Assembly: GCA_003164785.1 (NCBI GenBank)
Contig: PLUE01000020.1
Coordinates: 43,056-107,055, forward strand
DNA from: Gammaproteobacteria bacterium
GTDB lineage: Bacteria; Pseudomonadota; Gammaproteobacteria; Steroidobacterales; Steroidobacteraceae
Reading direction: 5' to 3'
Length of the DNA stretch: 64,000 bases
Positions within the stretch are counted from its first letter, which is position 1; each line of letters starts with the position of its first letter. Made by a program: the position numbers and the translations under genes. The notes beneath the pieces were generated by a model. That model was not told where the DNA came from and ran no database searches. It saw only the letters and a list, made by a program, of their open reading frames with translations. Of this stretch, positions 19,189 to 28,239 are shown piece by piece.

Positions 19189-21795
19189 ATGACGAGTTCG
19201 GAAATCCGGGCGAGCTTTTTGGAGTTTTTCCGCAAGAACGGCCATTCCGTGCAGCCCTCGAGTTCTCTCGTGCCCGGAAACGACCCGACACTGCTGTTCA
19301 CCAATGCGGGAATGGTTCAGTTCAAAGATGTCTTTCTCGGCAAGGAGGTGCGCGAGTATTTGCGTGCCGCGACCTCGCAGCGCTGCGTGCGCGCCGGCGG
19401 CAAGCATAACGACCTCGAGAATGTGGGGTACACCGCCCGCCATCACACGTTCTTCGAGATGTTGGGTAATTTCAGCTTCGGCGATTACTTCAAGCGCGAG
19501 GCGATTCACTTTGCCTGGAATTTCGTGACCGGCACCCTCGGCATCCCGAAGGAACGTTTGTGGGTCACCGTCTACCGGGAAGACGATGAGGCGGCGCGCA
19601 TCTGGACCGAGGAAATCGGGATCGACCCCACACGCTGCACGCGCATGGGAGAGGCCTCGAACTTCTGGTCGATGGGCGAGACCGGGCCGTGCGGCCCCTG
19701 CACCGAAATTTTCTACGATCATGGCGCGGAGATCCCGGGCGGCCCGCCCGGCACGCCCGATGAAGACGGCGATCGATACGTCGAGATCTGGAATCTCGTG
19801 TTCATGCAGTACGATCGGTCCGCGGATGGCGTGCTCGTGCCATTGCCGAAGCCGTCCGTGGATACCGGGATGGGCCTCGAGCGCGTCGCTGCGGTGATGC
19901 AGGGCGTCCACAGCAATTATGACATCGACCTCTTCAAGGCGTTGATCCGGGCGGCCGCCGAGATCACCGGCTCGCAGGATCTCGAGTCCTCGAGCTTGCG
20001 CGTCATCGCGGATCACATCCGCGCGTGCACGTTCTTGATCATCGATGGCGTGGTTCCGTCCAACGAGGGTCGTGGGTATGTGTTGCGGCGGATCATCCGC
20101 CGCGCCATCCGCCATGGATACAAACTGGGTCAGCAGCAACCGTTTTTCCATAAGTTGGTGCCCACCCTGGTGCGCGAAATGGGCGGCTACTACACGGAGT
20201 TGGTGAGAGAAGAGTCGCGGGTGACCCAGGTCCTCGCCCAGGAGGAGACCCGTTTCGCGGAAACGCTGGCAACCGGAATGGCGTTGCTCGATGCGGAGGC
20301 CAGCAAGCTCACCTCGTCGGTGATTCCCGGAGAAACCGTGTTCCGTTTGTACGACACCTATGGTTTCCCACTCGATTTGACGGCAGACGTCGCGCGCGAG
20401 CGTGGCTTGACCATCGACCAGGCGGGTTTCGACGCGGCCATGGCGGCGCAGCGTGGCCGGGCGCGCGCCGCGAGTAAGTTCGGTGCGGATCTGCGCGAGT
20501 CGGTGAAGCTGCCCGGGAAGACCGAATTCTTTGGATACGATCGGCTGGTGGCGACCGGCCGCATCACCGCGCTCATTTTCGACGGATCGATCGTGGAGTC
20601 CCTGTCTCCCGGGCAGGAGGGGCAGGTGGTGCTGGATCACACCCCGTTCTATGCGGAAAGCGGCGGCCAAATGGGCGACACCGGCGCCCTGGTTGGAGCC
20701 GGCTCGCGGTTCGTCGTGAGGGATACCCGCAAACTCGGTAATTCGTTTTCCCACGTGGGCGCGCTCGAGACGGGAGAATTGCGCGTCGGCGACGAGGTCG
20801 AGGCCCAAGTCGACGGTGAGCGCCGCACTGCGATTGCCCTGAATCACAGCGCGACGCATCTGTTGCACGCAGCACTGAGGCAGGTGCTTGGAAAACACGT
20901 CCAGCAAAAGGGCTCTTTGGTCGCGCCGGACCGCCTGCGGTTCGATTTCTCGCACACACAGCCGGTGTCCGTCGACGAGCTGCGTGTCATCGAGGAACTG
21001 GTCAATGCGACCATTCGGCGCAACGCGCCCGCGGAGACGCGCGTGATGGCCTTGGACGAGGCGGTGGCGGCGGGGGCGATGTCGCTTTTCGGCGAAAAAT
21101 ACGAGAACGACGTGCGCGTGTTGTCGATCGGTGACTTTTCGATGGAATTGTGCGGCGGCACCCACGTCTCGCGTGCCGGCGATATCGGATTGTTCAAGAT
21201 CATCGGCGAGTCGGGCGTTGCGGCAGGCGTGCGTCGAATCGAAGCGGTCACGGGTCGCGCAGCATTCGAATGGGTGCTCCGCACCGAGCAGGTGCTGCGC
21301 GACATCGCATCCATGCTGCGCGGCAGTCGCGAAGATGTGGACGAGAAGGTGCGCGAGCTGGTCGAGCGCTCACGCCGATTGGAAAAAGAAATTCAACAGC
21401 TTAAGTCAAAGCTGGCGAGCGGGCAGAGTGGCGATCTGTCCACGCAAGCGAAAGATGTCGGCGGAATCAAGGTTTTGGCGGCCCAGGTCGAGGGTGCCGA
21501 TGCGAAGACGCTGCGCGACACGGTGGACCAGCTGCGAAGCAAGCTCGGCTCGTCAGTGATTGTTCTGGGAACTGTCAAGGAAGGTAAAGTTGTGCTGGTT
21601 GCCGGCGTCTCCACCGATTTACTGGATCGCTACAAAGCAGGAGATCTCGTCGGTTCCGTGGCCGCACAAGTTGGTGGACGAGGCGGCGGGCGCGCTGATT
21701 TTGCCCAAGCAGGCGGCACGCAGCCCGAAAACGTCACCGCTGCGCTCGCCGGCGTGGAGCTGTGGGTGAGAAGTCACTTGCCGCCCGCTGCGTAG
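19189..21795 (+). CDS. alaS: Alanyl-tRNA synthetase
   Basis: AlaS charges tRNA-Ala and edits Ser/Gly errors. The class II core spans the first 450 residues ([33 protein letters not shown]). The editing domain has the zinc-binding [12 protein letters not shown] and [12 protein letters not shown] motifs, and the C-terminal region has a coiled coil and a Gly-rich C-Ala domain ([16 protein letters not shown]). The ATG at 19189 fits the family best ([14 protein letters not shown]); an ATG at 19162 would add nine residues. Confidence 0.97.
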   Translation: MTSSEIRASFLEFFRKNGHSVQPSSSLVPGNDPTLLFTNAGMVQFKDVFLGKEVREYLRAATSQRCVRAGGKHNDLENVGYTARHHTFFEMLGNFSFGDYFKREAIHFAWNFVTGTLGIPKERLWVTVYREDDEAARIWTEEIGIDPTRCTRMGEASNFWSMGETGPCGPCTEIFYDHGAEIPGGPPGTPDEDGDRYVEIWNLVFMQYDRSADGVLVPLPKPSVDTGMGLERVAAVMQGVHSNYDIDLFKALIRAAAEITGSQDLESSSLRVIADHIRACTFLIIDGVVPSNEGRGYVLRRIIRRAIRHGYKLGQQQPFFHKLVPTLVREMGGYYTELVREESRVTQVLAQEETRFAETLATGMALLDAEASKLTSSVIPGETVFRLYDTYGFPLDLTADVARERGLTIDQAGFDAAMAAQRGRARAASKFGADLRESVKLPGKTEFFGYDRLVATGRITALIFDGSIVESLSPGQEGQVVLDHTPFYAESGGQMGDTGALVGAGSRFVVRDTRKLGNSFSHVGALETGELRVGDEVEAQVDGERRTAIALNHSATHLLHAALRQVLGKHVQQKGSLVAPDRLRFDFSHTQPVSVDELRVIEELVNATIRRNAPAETRVMALDEAVAAGAMSLFGEKYENDVRVLSIGDFSMELCGGTHVSRAGDIGLFKIIGESGVAAGVRRIEAVTGRAAFEWVLRTEQVLRDIASMLRGSREDVDEKVRELVERSRRLEKEIQQLKSKLASGQSGDLSTQAKDVGGIKVLAAQVEGADAKTLRDTVDQLRSKLGSSVIVLGTVKEGKVVLVAGVSTDLLDRYKAGDLVGSVAAQVGGRGGGRADFAQAGGTQPENVTAALAGVELWVRSHLPPAA

Positions 21796-22011
21796 TTGAA
21801 CGCCCCGACAGCGTCATTGAGCGGCTTATTTATATTGTGAACAAGATAAAGAATTGCTTTCCAGTTTCTTGTAAGCTCATGTACAAGGTTGAACAATTCC
21901 GTGGCGATTCGGTCCTATCGTCGTTGAGATGATTGGCGCCAGCCTGCGATGCAGGATTGATTGCAGGCCAGCGCGCCCCGTCCACGTGCTAAGGAAGCTA
22001 GGAGTCCGATT

Positions 22012-22230
22012 ATGTTGATATTGACAAGGCGAGTCGGTGAAACCGTGATGATCGGAAACGAAGTCACGGTGACCGTTCTGGGCGTTAAGGGAAACCAGGT
22101 ACGCATCGGCGTTAATGCCCCGAAAAACGTGTCCGTTCACCGTGAAGAGATCTATGAGCGGATCAAACGTGAAGAAGACGGCGATTCCAGGACCCATGAT
22201 TCGACCATCGACGTAGCTGACGACGCCTAA
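22012..22230 (+). CDS. csrA: Carbon storage regulator CsrA
   Basis: CsrA is a small dimeric RNA-binding protein that blocks translation or alters stability of mRNAs carrying GGA motifs. The sequence [18 protein letters not shown] and [19 protein letters not shown] is nearly invariant in the family, including the RNA-binding Arg in VHREE. The 72-residue length includes a slightly longer acidic tail than E. coli CsrA. AGGAG precedes the ATG. Location after alaS and before tRNA-Ser is the standard gammaproteobacterial order. Confidence 0.97.
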   Translation: MLILTRRVGETVMIGNEVTVTVLGVKGNQVRIGVNAPKNVSVHREEIYERIKREEDGDSRTHDSTIDVADDA

Positions 22231-22241
22231 AAGGCGTCTTT
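22222..22241 (+). terminator. Short hairpin with T-run at the end of csrA
   Basis: GACGCCT, AAA loop, AGGCGTC and then TTT form a compact stem that includes the csrA stop codon. The T-run is short, so termination could be partial. Confidence 0.5.
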
Positions 22242-22254
22242 AGCTCCCTATCGC

Positions 22255-22284
22255 TTTACCTGGACTGCTCCGTGCGGGTATCAT
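22255..22284 (+). promoter_or_regulatory. Promoter candidate for the tRNA-Ser/tRNA-Arg genes
   Basis: TTTACC and TATCAT are separated by 18 bases, followed by a GC-rich stretch (CCCGCG) where transcription would start, about 27 bases before mature tRNA-Ser. A GC-rich discriminator is typical of growth-rate and stringently controlled stable RNA promoters. Confidence 0.45.
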
Positions 22285-22318
22285 CCCGCGCTCCTTGATA
22301 TGGGCTAAAAGTCCTAGG

Positions 22319-22409
22319 GGAGAGGTGGCCGAGTGGTCGAAGGCGCGCCCCTGCTAAGGGCGTATGGGTCAAAAGCCCATCGAGGGTTCGAATCCCTCCC
22401 TCTCCGCCA
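22319..22409 (+). tRNA. tRNA-Ser(GCT)
   Basis: A complete class II tRNA with acceptor arms GGAGAGG and CCTCTCC, a long variable arm, T-arm GAGGGTTCGAATCCCTC and an encoded CCA. The anticodon GCT is at 22353-22355 and reads AGC/AGU serine codons. Position after csrA is conserved in Gammaproteobacteria. Confidence 0.97.
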
Positions 22410-22439
22410 TACAGTTGGTGTCGATTTTTACGTTTCTGT

Positions 22440-22516
22440 GCGCCCGTAGTTCAGTTGGATAGAATGCCTGGCTACGAACCAGGAGGTCGGGAGTTCGAAT
22501 CTCTCCGGGCGCACCA
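22440..22516 (+). tRNA. tRNA-Arg(ACG)
   Basis: A complete 77-base tRNA with acceptor arms GCGCCCG and CGGGCGC, anticodon stem CCTGG/CCAGG, anticodon ACG at 22474-22476 (A34 expected to be edited to inosine) and encoded CCA. It lies 30 bases after tRNA-Ser and is probably co-transcribed. Pieces of this gene recur nearby at 22570-22583 (inverted), 22596-22708 (interrupted) and 24649-24678. Confidence 0.97.
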
Positions 22517-22569
22517 CTGTATTCCTTGCTGGAGGACCGACTACCGGTCCCTACCATTCGTCGTTCTAG

Positions 22570-22583
22570 TTCGAACTCCCGAC
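22570..22583 (-). repeat. Inverted 14-base copy of the tRNA-Arg T-arm
   Basis: TTCGAACTCCCGAC is the exact reverse complement of 22486-22499 in the T-arm of tRNA-Arg(ACG). It lies 54 bases after the tRNA end. On its own it could be chance, but it belongs to a cluster of tRNA-Arg fragments. Confidence 0.5.
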
Positions 22584-22595
22584 AGACAAAAAGCC

Positions 22596-22708
22596 GAGTT
22601 CGACAACTTCGCCGCAGGCGAAGTTGGACACCGGCGAGCCTTGGCGCCGGCGGTCCGGAGCGAAGCGGAGGACGAGGGCGCAGCCCGAGCAATCTCTCCG
22701 GGCGCACC
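22596..22708 (+). mobile_element. tRNA-Arg 3' fragment interrupted by an 87-bp multi-hairpin element
   Basis: Eight bases of the tRNA-Arg T-arm (GAGTTCGA, 22596-22603) are followed by 87 unrelated bases (22604-22690) and then by 18 bases identical to the tRNA-Arg 3' end (AATCTCTCCGGGCGCACC, 22691-22708). The inserted segment folds into consecutive hairpins: CAACTTCGCC-GCA-GGCGAAGTTG, CCGGCG...CGCCGG, a GC-GAA-GC mini-hairpin and GGGC-GCA-GCCC. Three loops are GNA trinucleotides closed by C-G, a very stable class. The left 29 bases recur at 24671-24699. No protein is encoded. It looks like a small non-autonomous repeat that went into a T-loop; the naming as mobile is inferred. Confidence 0.6.
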
Positions 22709-22799
22709 TACTGCGGCAGAGAAACGACGGCCGCCAAGCTCCGCAAATTGACAGAAGATGACCTACGGGGATTTCCCGCCGCGGCATGCCCTGTCTGAC

Positions 22800-24047
22800 T
22801 CACAGCGCAAGCGCCCGGGCTAGATCATCATGTTCGAAGGTGCTCGACATACGGTGAATTTCACCTCGAGTCGCGCCGAAAGCTGTTGCGACCTCGCGCC
22901 AGGTAACTGTCGCCCTCGCCACTTCTTTGATAATAGTTTTTGCTTCGTCGGTTGCGATGCCGAAGAATTCCGCGACCGATATAACCAGATTCAGGTCGCA
23001 GGTGGCCTCATCGAGGCTGATATTTGTAGTCAAAATCCGCGGACGAACATCCAGCGGAGTCGGATTGAGATCGTAAACAGGGGAAAGGACCCATCCGTGC
23101 GGTCCCGCCCACAGAAATCCGTGATTGCGCAGGTGATCATCGACGTTCGATATCAACACGTTCAGGGTCATGCGTCGGTACAGCTCGCGCGCGTCGTCTC
23201 TTGCCTGCGCTCCATGCTGAGTCAATACATCGACGAGTTCCGGATAACTTCCGCGCTCACCGTCCTTCAATCCCATCATCGAGAGTCCCGACAGGAACGG
23301 AATGCGTTTGCACTCGGTACGATCGAAACGTCGGGACAGCATCACCGGCTTCTCGGCGACGCGAATCAACTGGTGTTCCGGGGTACGAATACCTGCATGT
23401 CTCGCGAGAGCGAATGCAACCGCTTCCCACAATTCGACGCTGTATTCGTCGTTCTCCTTCGGAAACTTTGCAATCGCTAGATGACGATGCTGGTCCATGA
23501 CGGAAGCTTTCGGGCGTGCGCCGCCGAGCGAAGAGCCGGGCGCGAAAATCAGCTGCAGATCCTCATCCGTTTCTTGGTCGCGAAGAATTCGTTCGGTGGC
23601 CTGAAGCAAGCGCCCGAGTTCGATGAGTCCCGGCACGCCGACCGAAGTGGGCGCCTGAAATACGTCGTCGCCCATTTTGCGAAAGCGCAATGCGCCGAGG
23701 CGTGACACATCCGCCACGTCGAGCAAGTAGTCGACCTCGAGCAACGTCCGCACGGTTCGTCCTTCGCGCGTCGCGAGGCGCCGCTCGGCCCGCTGCATGA
23801 GTCGTCGGCCCCAGGAGTCGGGCGCGGAATCGCCGATGGACCCGAAAATTGACAGGCCACCATCGGGAACAAAGGCGCCCCGGCCGAGCGTCAGAGCCGG
23901 CTCAAGCGAAAAACGCGCCGGATCGGCAAGCCAGTCGGCGTGATATTCAAAGCTCGTAGCCTCGACGCCGCGCCTGACGTGACGGTGCACCGTTCCGACC
24001 CGTTTCAAGCCGGACTCGAAATCTACGTAGACGTCGATATCAGCCAT
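22800..24047 (-). CDS. hipA: HipA-family serine/threonine kinase toxin
   Basis: HipA toxins phosphorylate aminoacyl-tRNA synthetases and induce dormancy. This 415-residue protein has the HipA N-terminal subdomain (GFGS-like SIFGSIGDSAPDSWGRRLM), the Gly-rich SLGGARPK at residues 173-180, the catalytic NVDDHLRN at 301-308 and SPVYDLNP corresponding to the kinase metal-binding loop. The ATG at 24047 begins at the conserved first strand and overlaps the antitoxin end; the open frame upstream is not needed. The module is framed by tRNA-Arg fragments and appears more AT-rich than its neighbours, consistent with transfer. Confidence 0.88.
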   Translation of the reverse strand: MADIDVYVDFESGLKRVGTVHRHVRRGVEATSFEYHADWLADPARFSLEPALTLGRGAFVPDGGLSIFGSIGDSAPDSWGRRLMQRAERRLATREGRTVRTLLEVDYLLDVADVSRLGALRFRKMGDDVFQAPTSVGVPGLIELGRLLQATERILRDQETDEDLQLIFAPGSSLGGARPKASVMDQHRHLAIAKFPKENDEYSVELWEAVAFALARHAGIRTPEHQLIRVAEKPVMLSRRFDRTECKRIPFLSGLSMMGLKDGERGSYPELVDVLTQHGAQARDDARELYRRMTLNVLISNVDDHLRNHGFLWAGPHGWVLSPVYDLNPTPLDVRPRILTTNISLDEATCDLNLVISVAEFFGIATDEAKTIIKEVARATVTWREVATAFGATRGEIHRMSSTFEHDDLARALAL

Positions 24048-24372
24048 CGCGTTTCTGGCGCGGACGGCGCAAATGCACCCGCTCAGGGAGGTTTTCGGCG
24101 GCAATCGCGAGGCCGGTAACGTCGCGGCTTGGATCTGCAAGCTGGCTGAGTCCATCCAGGAGTCCCAGAGCCTGAAGCACAGCCGCGTAGATACCAATAC
24201 TTACCGAGGCATCGCCCGCTTCAATTCGCCTTACGGAAGGGCGACTCGTAAATGCTCTCTGGGCCACGACAGCCGCAGGCAAGCTACGTCGGCGCCGGGC
24301 GTCCCGGATATCCTGGCCGAGCTTGTGAAGGCTGCGCCGAACGCCTAGGGAGGGTCGATGTGGAGTGGCCAT
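24040..24372 (-). CDS. hipB: HipB-like XRE-family antitoxin
   Basis: A 110-residue protein with a helix-turn-helix of the XRE type (LGQDIRDARRRRSLPAAVVA, then FTSRPSVRRIEAGDASVS). It lies directly upstream of hipA, overlapping by eight bases, and is expected to bind HipA and repress the operon. Start at the ATG 24372 is preferred because the conserved domain begins shortly after; a longer version from 24438 is possible. Confidence 0.82.
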   Translation of the reverse strand: MATPHRPSLGVRRSLHKLGQDIRDARRRRSLPAAVVAQRAFTSRPSVRRIEAGDASVSIGIYAAVLQALGLLDGLSQLADPSRDVTGLAIAAENLPERVHLRRPRQKRDG

Positions 24373-24648
24373 TGGATGATGGAACCTTGGTATGCCATTA
24401 AGGGCGATAATGTAACACGAAGTTTCCCATCTCTCCACGGGCGCGGATTCGCATGAGACGCTATCAAGCCTCGAATCGAAGACTACCGTTGCGGTGCCTG
24501 GGTATGTGCATCTCGCCGATTTCGTGCGATTGCTGCCAATTCCGCTGAACGAAATCAGGCGCTTAATTTACACTCGTTAAACGTTCAATAGCACAATTCC
24601 GAGTCTATAACTTATTGATAAATTTCAGATTTTGGCGTTTTTAACGCG

Positions 24649-24699
24649 TGGCTGCGAACCAGGAGGTCGGGAGTTCGACAACTTCGCCGCAGGCGAAGT
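24649..24699 (+). repeat. Partial tRNA-Arg copy joined to the first hairpin of the element
   Basis: Bases 24649-24678 match the anticodon-to-T-arm part of tRNA-Arg (22469-22498) with one mismatch, 24 of them contiguous. They run straight into CAACTTCGCCGCAGGCGAAG, so that 24671-24699 is a perfect 29-base direct repeat of 22596-22624. The two repeats bracket hipBA and could recombine or mark an old insertion. The remaining part of the gap 24373-24715 is AT-rich and holds no recognisable gene. Confidence 0.7.
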
Positions 24700-24715
24700 C
24701 AGCCTGACGCCCACC

Positions 24716-25972
24716 TCATCCGCCGAGTCCGCGGCTCTCCGCGCTTTCCGCGATCAGGACCGCATTCGTGCCGCCGAAGGCAAACGAATTGGTCATGACC
24801 GCCCGTGGGAGTGCCACACTCCTCGCTTGATTGGGCACGTAGTCGAGGTCACACGCGGGGTCCGGGTCGTTCAGATGCATCGTCGGAGGGATCATTCCGC
24901 TCTTCAGAGCAAGAACCGCTATGACGAACTCGAGCGCACCGGCCGCACCGAGCAGGTGTCCATGCATGGATTTTGTCGAGCTGACCGGTATGTCGTGTGC
25001 CAATCCGCCGAATACCTGCTTTATCGAATCCGTTTCGATGAGGTCGTTTTGCGGCGTCGCGGTGCCATGTGCATTGATATAGCCGATGGCCGACGGGCTC
25101 AACCGGGCGGACCGCAGCGCGGCTTGCATCGCGTTGACCTGGCCCTCCGCGCTGGGCCGCGTGATGTGTGCGGCATCGCAGGTGAGACCATAACCAGAGA
25201 GCTCTGCATGAATGTTGGCACCCCGGGCGCAAGCATGTCCCCATTCCTCCAAGACGACGAACGCCGCTCCTTCACCGAGCACGAGGCCCGTGCGATTCCG
25301 CGAAAAGGGTCGGCACGAAGCCGAGGGGTCGTGCGCGTCCTCGGTTGCCAGCGCGCGAAGGGCCTCCCAGGCCCGCAGAACGCCGAAGCACAATGGGGCT
25401 TCGGCACCGCCGGCCAGCATGATGTCCGCATCGCCGCTCGATATCCGCCGGGCCGCCTCACCCAGGGCTACCGCAGACGATGAGCACGCGGTTGAAAATG
25501 TAAGATTGGGGCCGAGCAATCGATACTCCATTGCGATCCATGCAGCCGCCGCGTTGGCCATCGCGGCGAGTACGGTGAAGGGCTTTACCCGCTCCGACTT
25601 CGCGGCATAAATCGTTTGATAACCGTCGTCCGTCGTCTGCGATCCTCCCATGCCGCTCCCGACAAACACGCCGCAAGCTGACCTCTGCTCGTTCGAGAAA
25701 TCGACGCCGGCGTCCCGCACCGCCTGGCGCGCGGCGACCAAGCCGAATTGGCTGAAGCGGTCCATCATTCGATACTGCGCGGGCTCGAGATGCCCGGTGC
25801 CGTCAAAGGAGACTGCAGCGCCGATCGGGGATCGAAGCTGGGAAGCCAGCGACGGCGGCAGCAGCCCGATTCCAGAGCGGCCAACGCTGAGACTGGCAAA
25901 GAGTTCCGACGTCGTATTGCCCAGCGGCGACACGACTCCCAGGCCGGTCACGGCGACCCGGCGTCCGTTCAA
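24716..25972 (-). CDS. Beta-ketoacyl-ACP synthase (FabF-like ketosynthase), last gene of PKS operon
   Basis: A 418-residue condensing enzyme with the full Cys-His-His site: Cys163 in FSTACSSSAVAL, His302 in INAHGTATPQND and His337 in SSTKSMHGHLLGAAGA, plus the C-terminal SFAFGGTNA loop. Enzymes of this class join malonyl-ACP to an acyl primer. It overlaps the ACP gene by four bases (ATGA) and closes a five-gene operon. It is separate from the primary fatty-acid cluster, so it is expected to serve the operon-encoded ACP, possibly making a special acyl starter for the type III PKS or elongating another product. Confidence 0.88.
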   Translation of the reverse strand: MNGRRVAVTGLGVVSPLGNTTSELFASLSVGRSGIGLLPPSLASQLRSPIGAAVSFDGTGHLEPAQYRMMDRFSQFGLVAARQAVRDAGVDFSNEQRSACGVFVGSGMGGSQTTDDGYQTIYAAKSERVKPFTVLAAMANAAAAWIAMEYRLLGPNLTFSTACSSSAVALGEAARRISSGDADIMLAGGAEAPLCFGVLRAWEALRALATEDAHDPSASCRPFSRNRTGLVLGEGAAFVVLEEWGHACARGANIHAELSGYGLTCDAAHITRPSAEGQVNAMQAALRSARLSPSAIGYINAHGTATPQNDLIETDSIKQVFGGLAHDIPVSSTKSMHGHLLGAAGALEFVIAVLALKSGMIPPTMHLNDPDPACDLDYVPNQARSVALPRAVMTNSFAFGGTNAVLIAESAESRGLGG

Positions 25973-26247
25973 GGCTTCTCGCGTACGGTGGTTCCTGCTT
26001 GCGCGGGGACTCGATGACCCGCAACGAGCGTCTCGATGTAGGAACAGACATCTCCAACCGTCACCAGACCGGTCGGAGGGTCTCCTGGAATCTTCACGTG
26101 AAAAGTGTCTTCGATCTTGAACATCAGTTCCAATTGCCCCAATGAGTCGATGCCCAAGGTGTTCAATGGGGCGTTCGGCTCCGCGGCTTCCCGGGCTACC
26201 TTGTAGTCACCGACCAAGATGTCCTGCAGGGTCGACAGTGTGTTCAT
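25969..26247 (-). CDS. Dedicated acyl carrier protein
   Basis: A 92-residue ACP with the phosphopantetheine attachment serine Ser35 in NTLGIDSLGQLELMFKIED. The helix after the DSL motif is typical, and the C-terminal 12 residues are an extra basic tail. Both ends overlap neighbours by four bases, so its output is coupled to the flavoprotein and the ketosynthase. It is likely the carrier for the pathway intermediates. Confidence 0.9.
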   Translation of the reverse strand: MNTLSTLQDILVGDYKVAREAAEPNAPLNTLGIDSLGQLELMFKIEDTFHVKIPGDPPTGLVTVGDVCSYIETLVAGHRVPAQAGTTVREKP

Positions 26248-27515
26248 ATGCCGTCCTCAATCACGGTAAGCGTCGCGGCACTCGCTTTGCCTGCCCAGCG
26301 CGCCGCATGGGTCATCAAAGAGGGCCGGGTCCGCAAGAGACCGCTCAACGCTCCGGCCCACGCGGGCCGCATTGCCATCTGCGCGTACCATGTGGCATAG
26401 CGCAACCGCGACCCAAAGGCGGCCCGCCATTGCTTGGCGTAGGCGCGGTTGGCCGCGTGCAGGCTGGACGCATCAATGCGCGAATCGACAAGGCGAGAAA
26501 CGCGCGTAGCGACCAGTCGCGCAGACTGCAAAGCCATGTTGATGCCTTCTCCGATGAGCGGGTGGGTTTCGCCGGCGGCGTTGCCTACCCTGAATATGTC
26601 GGCGTCGCCGTCAACCCGTATACCCGGCCGTATCGGACCGACGGACAGCCACGCGCCTTCTTGTTCCGCGGACGCAAGAGCCTCCGCAACCCCGCGACAA
26701 GACCGCAGCGTCGCCGCGACTGCCAAGCCCGCCGGTGCTCCCGGCATCCCAGCCCGGCTCAGTCGAAGGGCATCCCTGCGGATACAGCAGGCGAGCGTCG
26801 TTCGGCCATTGTCCGCAACCACCATACCACCATAACCGCCGGGAAAGGCGATGACCGGCAGCAGGCCGGGCGGCAGCGTCGACTTGACAAAAATGGCCTT
26901 GAACGCAAAGAGGTCGGCTTCCCTCGGGGGTGTTCGTAGCGCGGCCGGTCGCGGGTGCGGCTCATCGACCTGCGGCCCTTGTTCCCAAGACCCATGGGCA
27001 TCGATGACCACCCTGGCCAACCAGAGCTGATTGGCGGCCGCCCGGCTGCTTCGATGAGCGGCGGCGTCGACCTGCAGTCCGACAGTACAAAGGAAGTGCC
27101 CAGGAGTTCCGGTCACATGACGCACCTTCGCGGGCTGCAGGACGCGGACGCCCAGACTACGCGCGCGTCCAATGAGCAGAGTATCGAGGCGATCGCGTCC
27201 GATCGCCCGCCCGTAGGGGTGGGCGCCGGAAGCACAACGTGGAAAGGCGGCAACGACGCTCCGTTCAATTCCCATCCATCCGACTTGTCGAATTTCCGGT
27301 GCGGCGAGCGCGCGAAGATCCTCTCCAACACCCAGTTCGTCCAAGAGAGCCAAGGCTCCGGCGGAAAGACATTCGCCGCATACCTTTTGGCGCGGGAACG
27401 CATGTTGTTCCACCAGCACGACTCGCACACCCGCAGCGGCAAGCAAAATGGCCGTGGCAGAGCCGGCGGGGCCCGCGCCGATGATGAGCACGTCGGTGTC
27501 GAAGGACGCATTCAC
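26244..27515 (-). CDS. FAD-dependent oxidoreductase (geranylgeranyl reductase/hydroxylase-like)
   Basis: A 423-residue flavoprotein with the dinucleotide-binding motif DVLIIGAGPAGSATA at the N-terminus, the RQKVCGECLS segment typical of the geranylgeranyl-reductase/halogenase superfamily and GNAAGETHPLIGEGINMAL near the C-terminus, which contacts FAD. It could hydroxylate, reduce or halogenate the pathway product; sequence alone does not decide. I chose the GTG at 27515, one base after the methyltransferase stop, because it begins the FAD domain; an upstream reading would run back through the methyltransferase gene. Confidence 0.82.
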   Translation of the reverse strand: MNASFDTDVLIIGAGPAGSATAILLAAAGVRVVLVEQHAFPRQKVCGECLSAGALALLDELGVGEDLRALAAPEIRQVGWMGIERSVVAAFPRCASGAHPYGRAIGRDRLDTLLIGRARSLGVRVLQPAKVRHVTGTPGHFLCTVGLQVDAAAHRSSRAAANQLWLARVVIDAHGSWEQGPQVDEPHPRPAALRTPPREADLFAFKAIFVKSTLPPGLLPVIAFPGGYGGMVVADNGRTTLACCIRRDALRLSRAGMPGAPAGLAVAATLRSCRGVAEALASAEQEGAWLSVGPIRPGIRVDGDADIFRVGNAAGETHPLIGEGINMALQSARLVATRVSRLVDSRIDASSLHAANRAYAKQWRAAFGSRLRYATWYAQMAMRPAWAGALSGLLRTRPSLMTHAARWAGKASAATLTVIEDGI

Positions 27516-27516
27516 T

Positions 27517-28236
27517 TCACGATGCCGAGGCGCGTTCGTGGACCGCGACAAAACAGTGGGTGAAAGGAAACGCTCGGTCTTCCTTGACGGCCCAAGCGCC
27601 GTCGGCGGCGGGCCAGCAGTCGCTGAGTTCCCGGCCATTGAATCCCGCATCGACGCTCTTTACCGCATCCTCCCGTGTGACACTGTTGCCGCCAATCAGG
27701 CCCACGCATCGGCTCGACCAGCGGCTGAAGCGGTCCCGCCGCGGCTCGCAAGCGACAAACGCCCGTGTTCGGTTCGCGACCGCCTCGAGCAAGTGCGCGA
27801 GCGACACATCGGAAAAATGGTGTAAAAACAAATTCGCGATACACAAGTCGTATGGGATGCCTCGGGGCTCGCTTGCCCAGGCGAAGACATCGGTGCATTG
27901 AAACGTGATGCTCCAACCCAGCCGCCGATATTCCTCACGTGTCTCCGCGTCGACAACATCGGCCTGGTCCAGCAGCGTGAGTTCCACGTTCGTCCAGCGC
28001 GATCCGAACGAGCGCGCCACACGCAGCATCAAGGATCCGTCTCCCGCGCCCAGTTCCAATATCCGACGAGGGGGCGCCTCCAGTGCGAGGCCGGCGATAG
28101 CCCTCTTCAGTATTGGCAGTGACCGCATGGCACGGTGCACGCGGCGGAGATCGCGGCGGGACCGGACGGCTCGCGGGTCCTGTGGGTCGAGTGAATCCAA
28201 GACCTCCGGTTCGACGCGACGTTCCGTGATTGTCAT
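27517..28236 (-). CDS. SAM-dependent methyltransferase of PKS operon
   Basis: A 239-residue class I methyltransferase: motif I RILELGAGDGSLML near residue 60, acidic residue in LTLLDQADVVD after strand 2, and NLFLHHFSDVSL around motif IV/post-IV. It is predicted to methylate an oxygen or carbon of the aromatic product. It begins three bases after the PKS stop and ends one base before the flavoprotein start, so the operon is almost gap-free. Confidence 0.85.
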   Translation of the reverse strand: MTITERRVEPEVLDSLDPQDPRAVRSRRDLRRVHRAMRSLPILKRAIAGLALEAPPRRILELGAGDGSLMLRVARSFGSRWTNVELTLLDQADVVDAETREEYRRLGWSITFQCTDVFAWASEPRGIPYDLCIANLFLHHFSDVSLAHLLEAVANRTRAFVACEPRRDRFSRWSSRCVGLIGGNSVTREDAVKSVDAGFNGRELSDCWPAADGAWAVKEDRAFPFTHCFVAVHERASAS

Positions 28237-28239
28237 GCC

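Noticed and set aside
22369..22707. Short open frames over the tRNA genes giving GFEPSMGF-like peptides
   Set aside because: These are the well-known false translations of tRNA genes and adjacent repeats.
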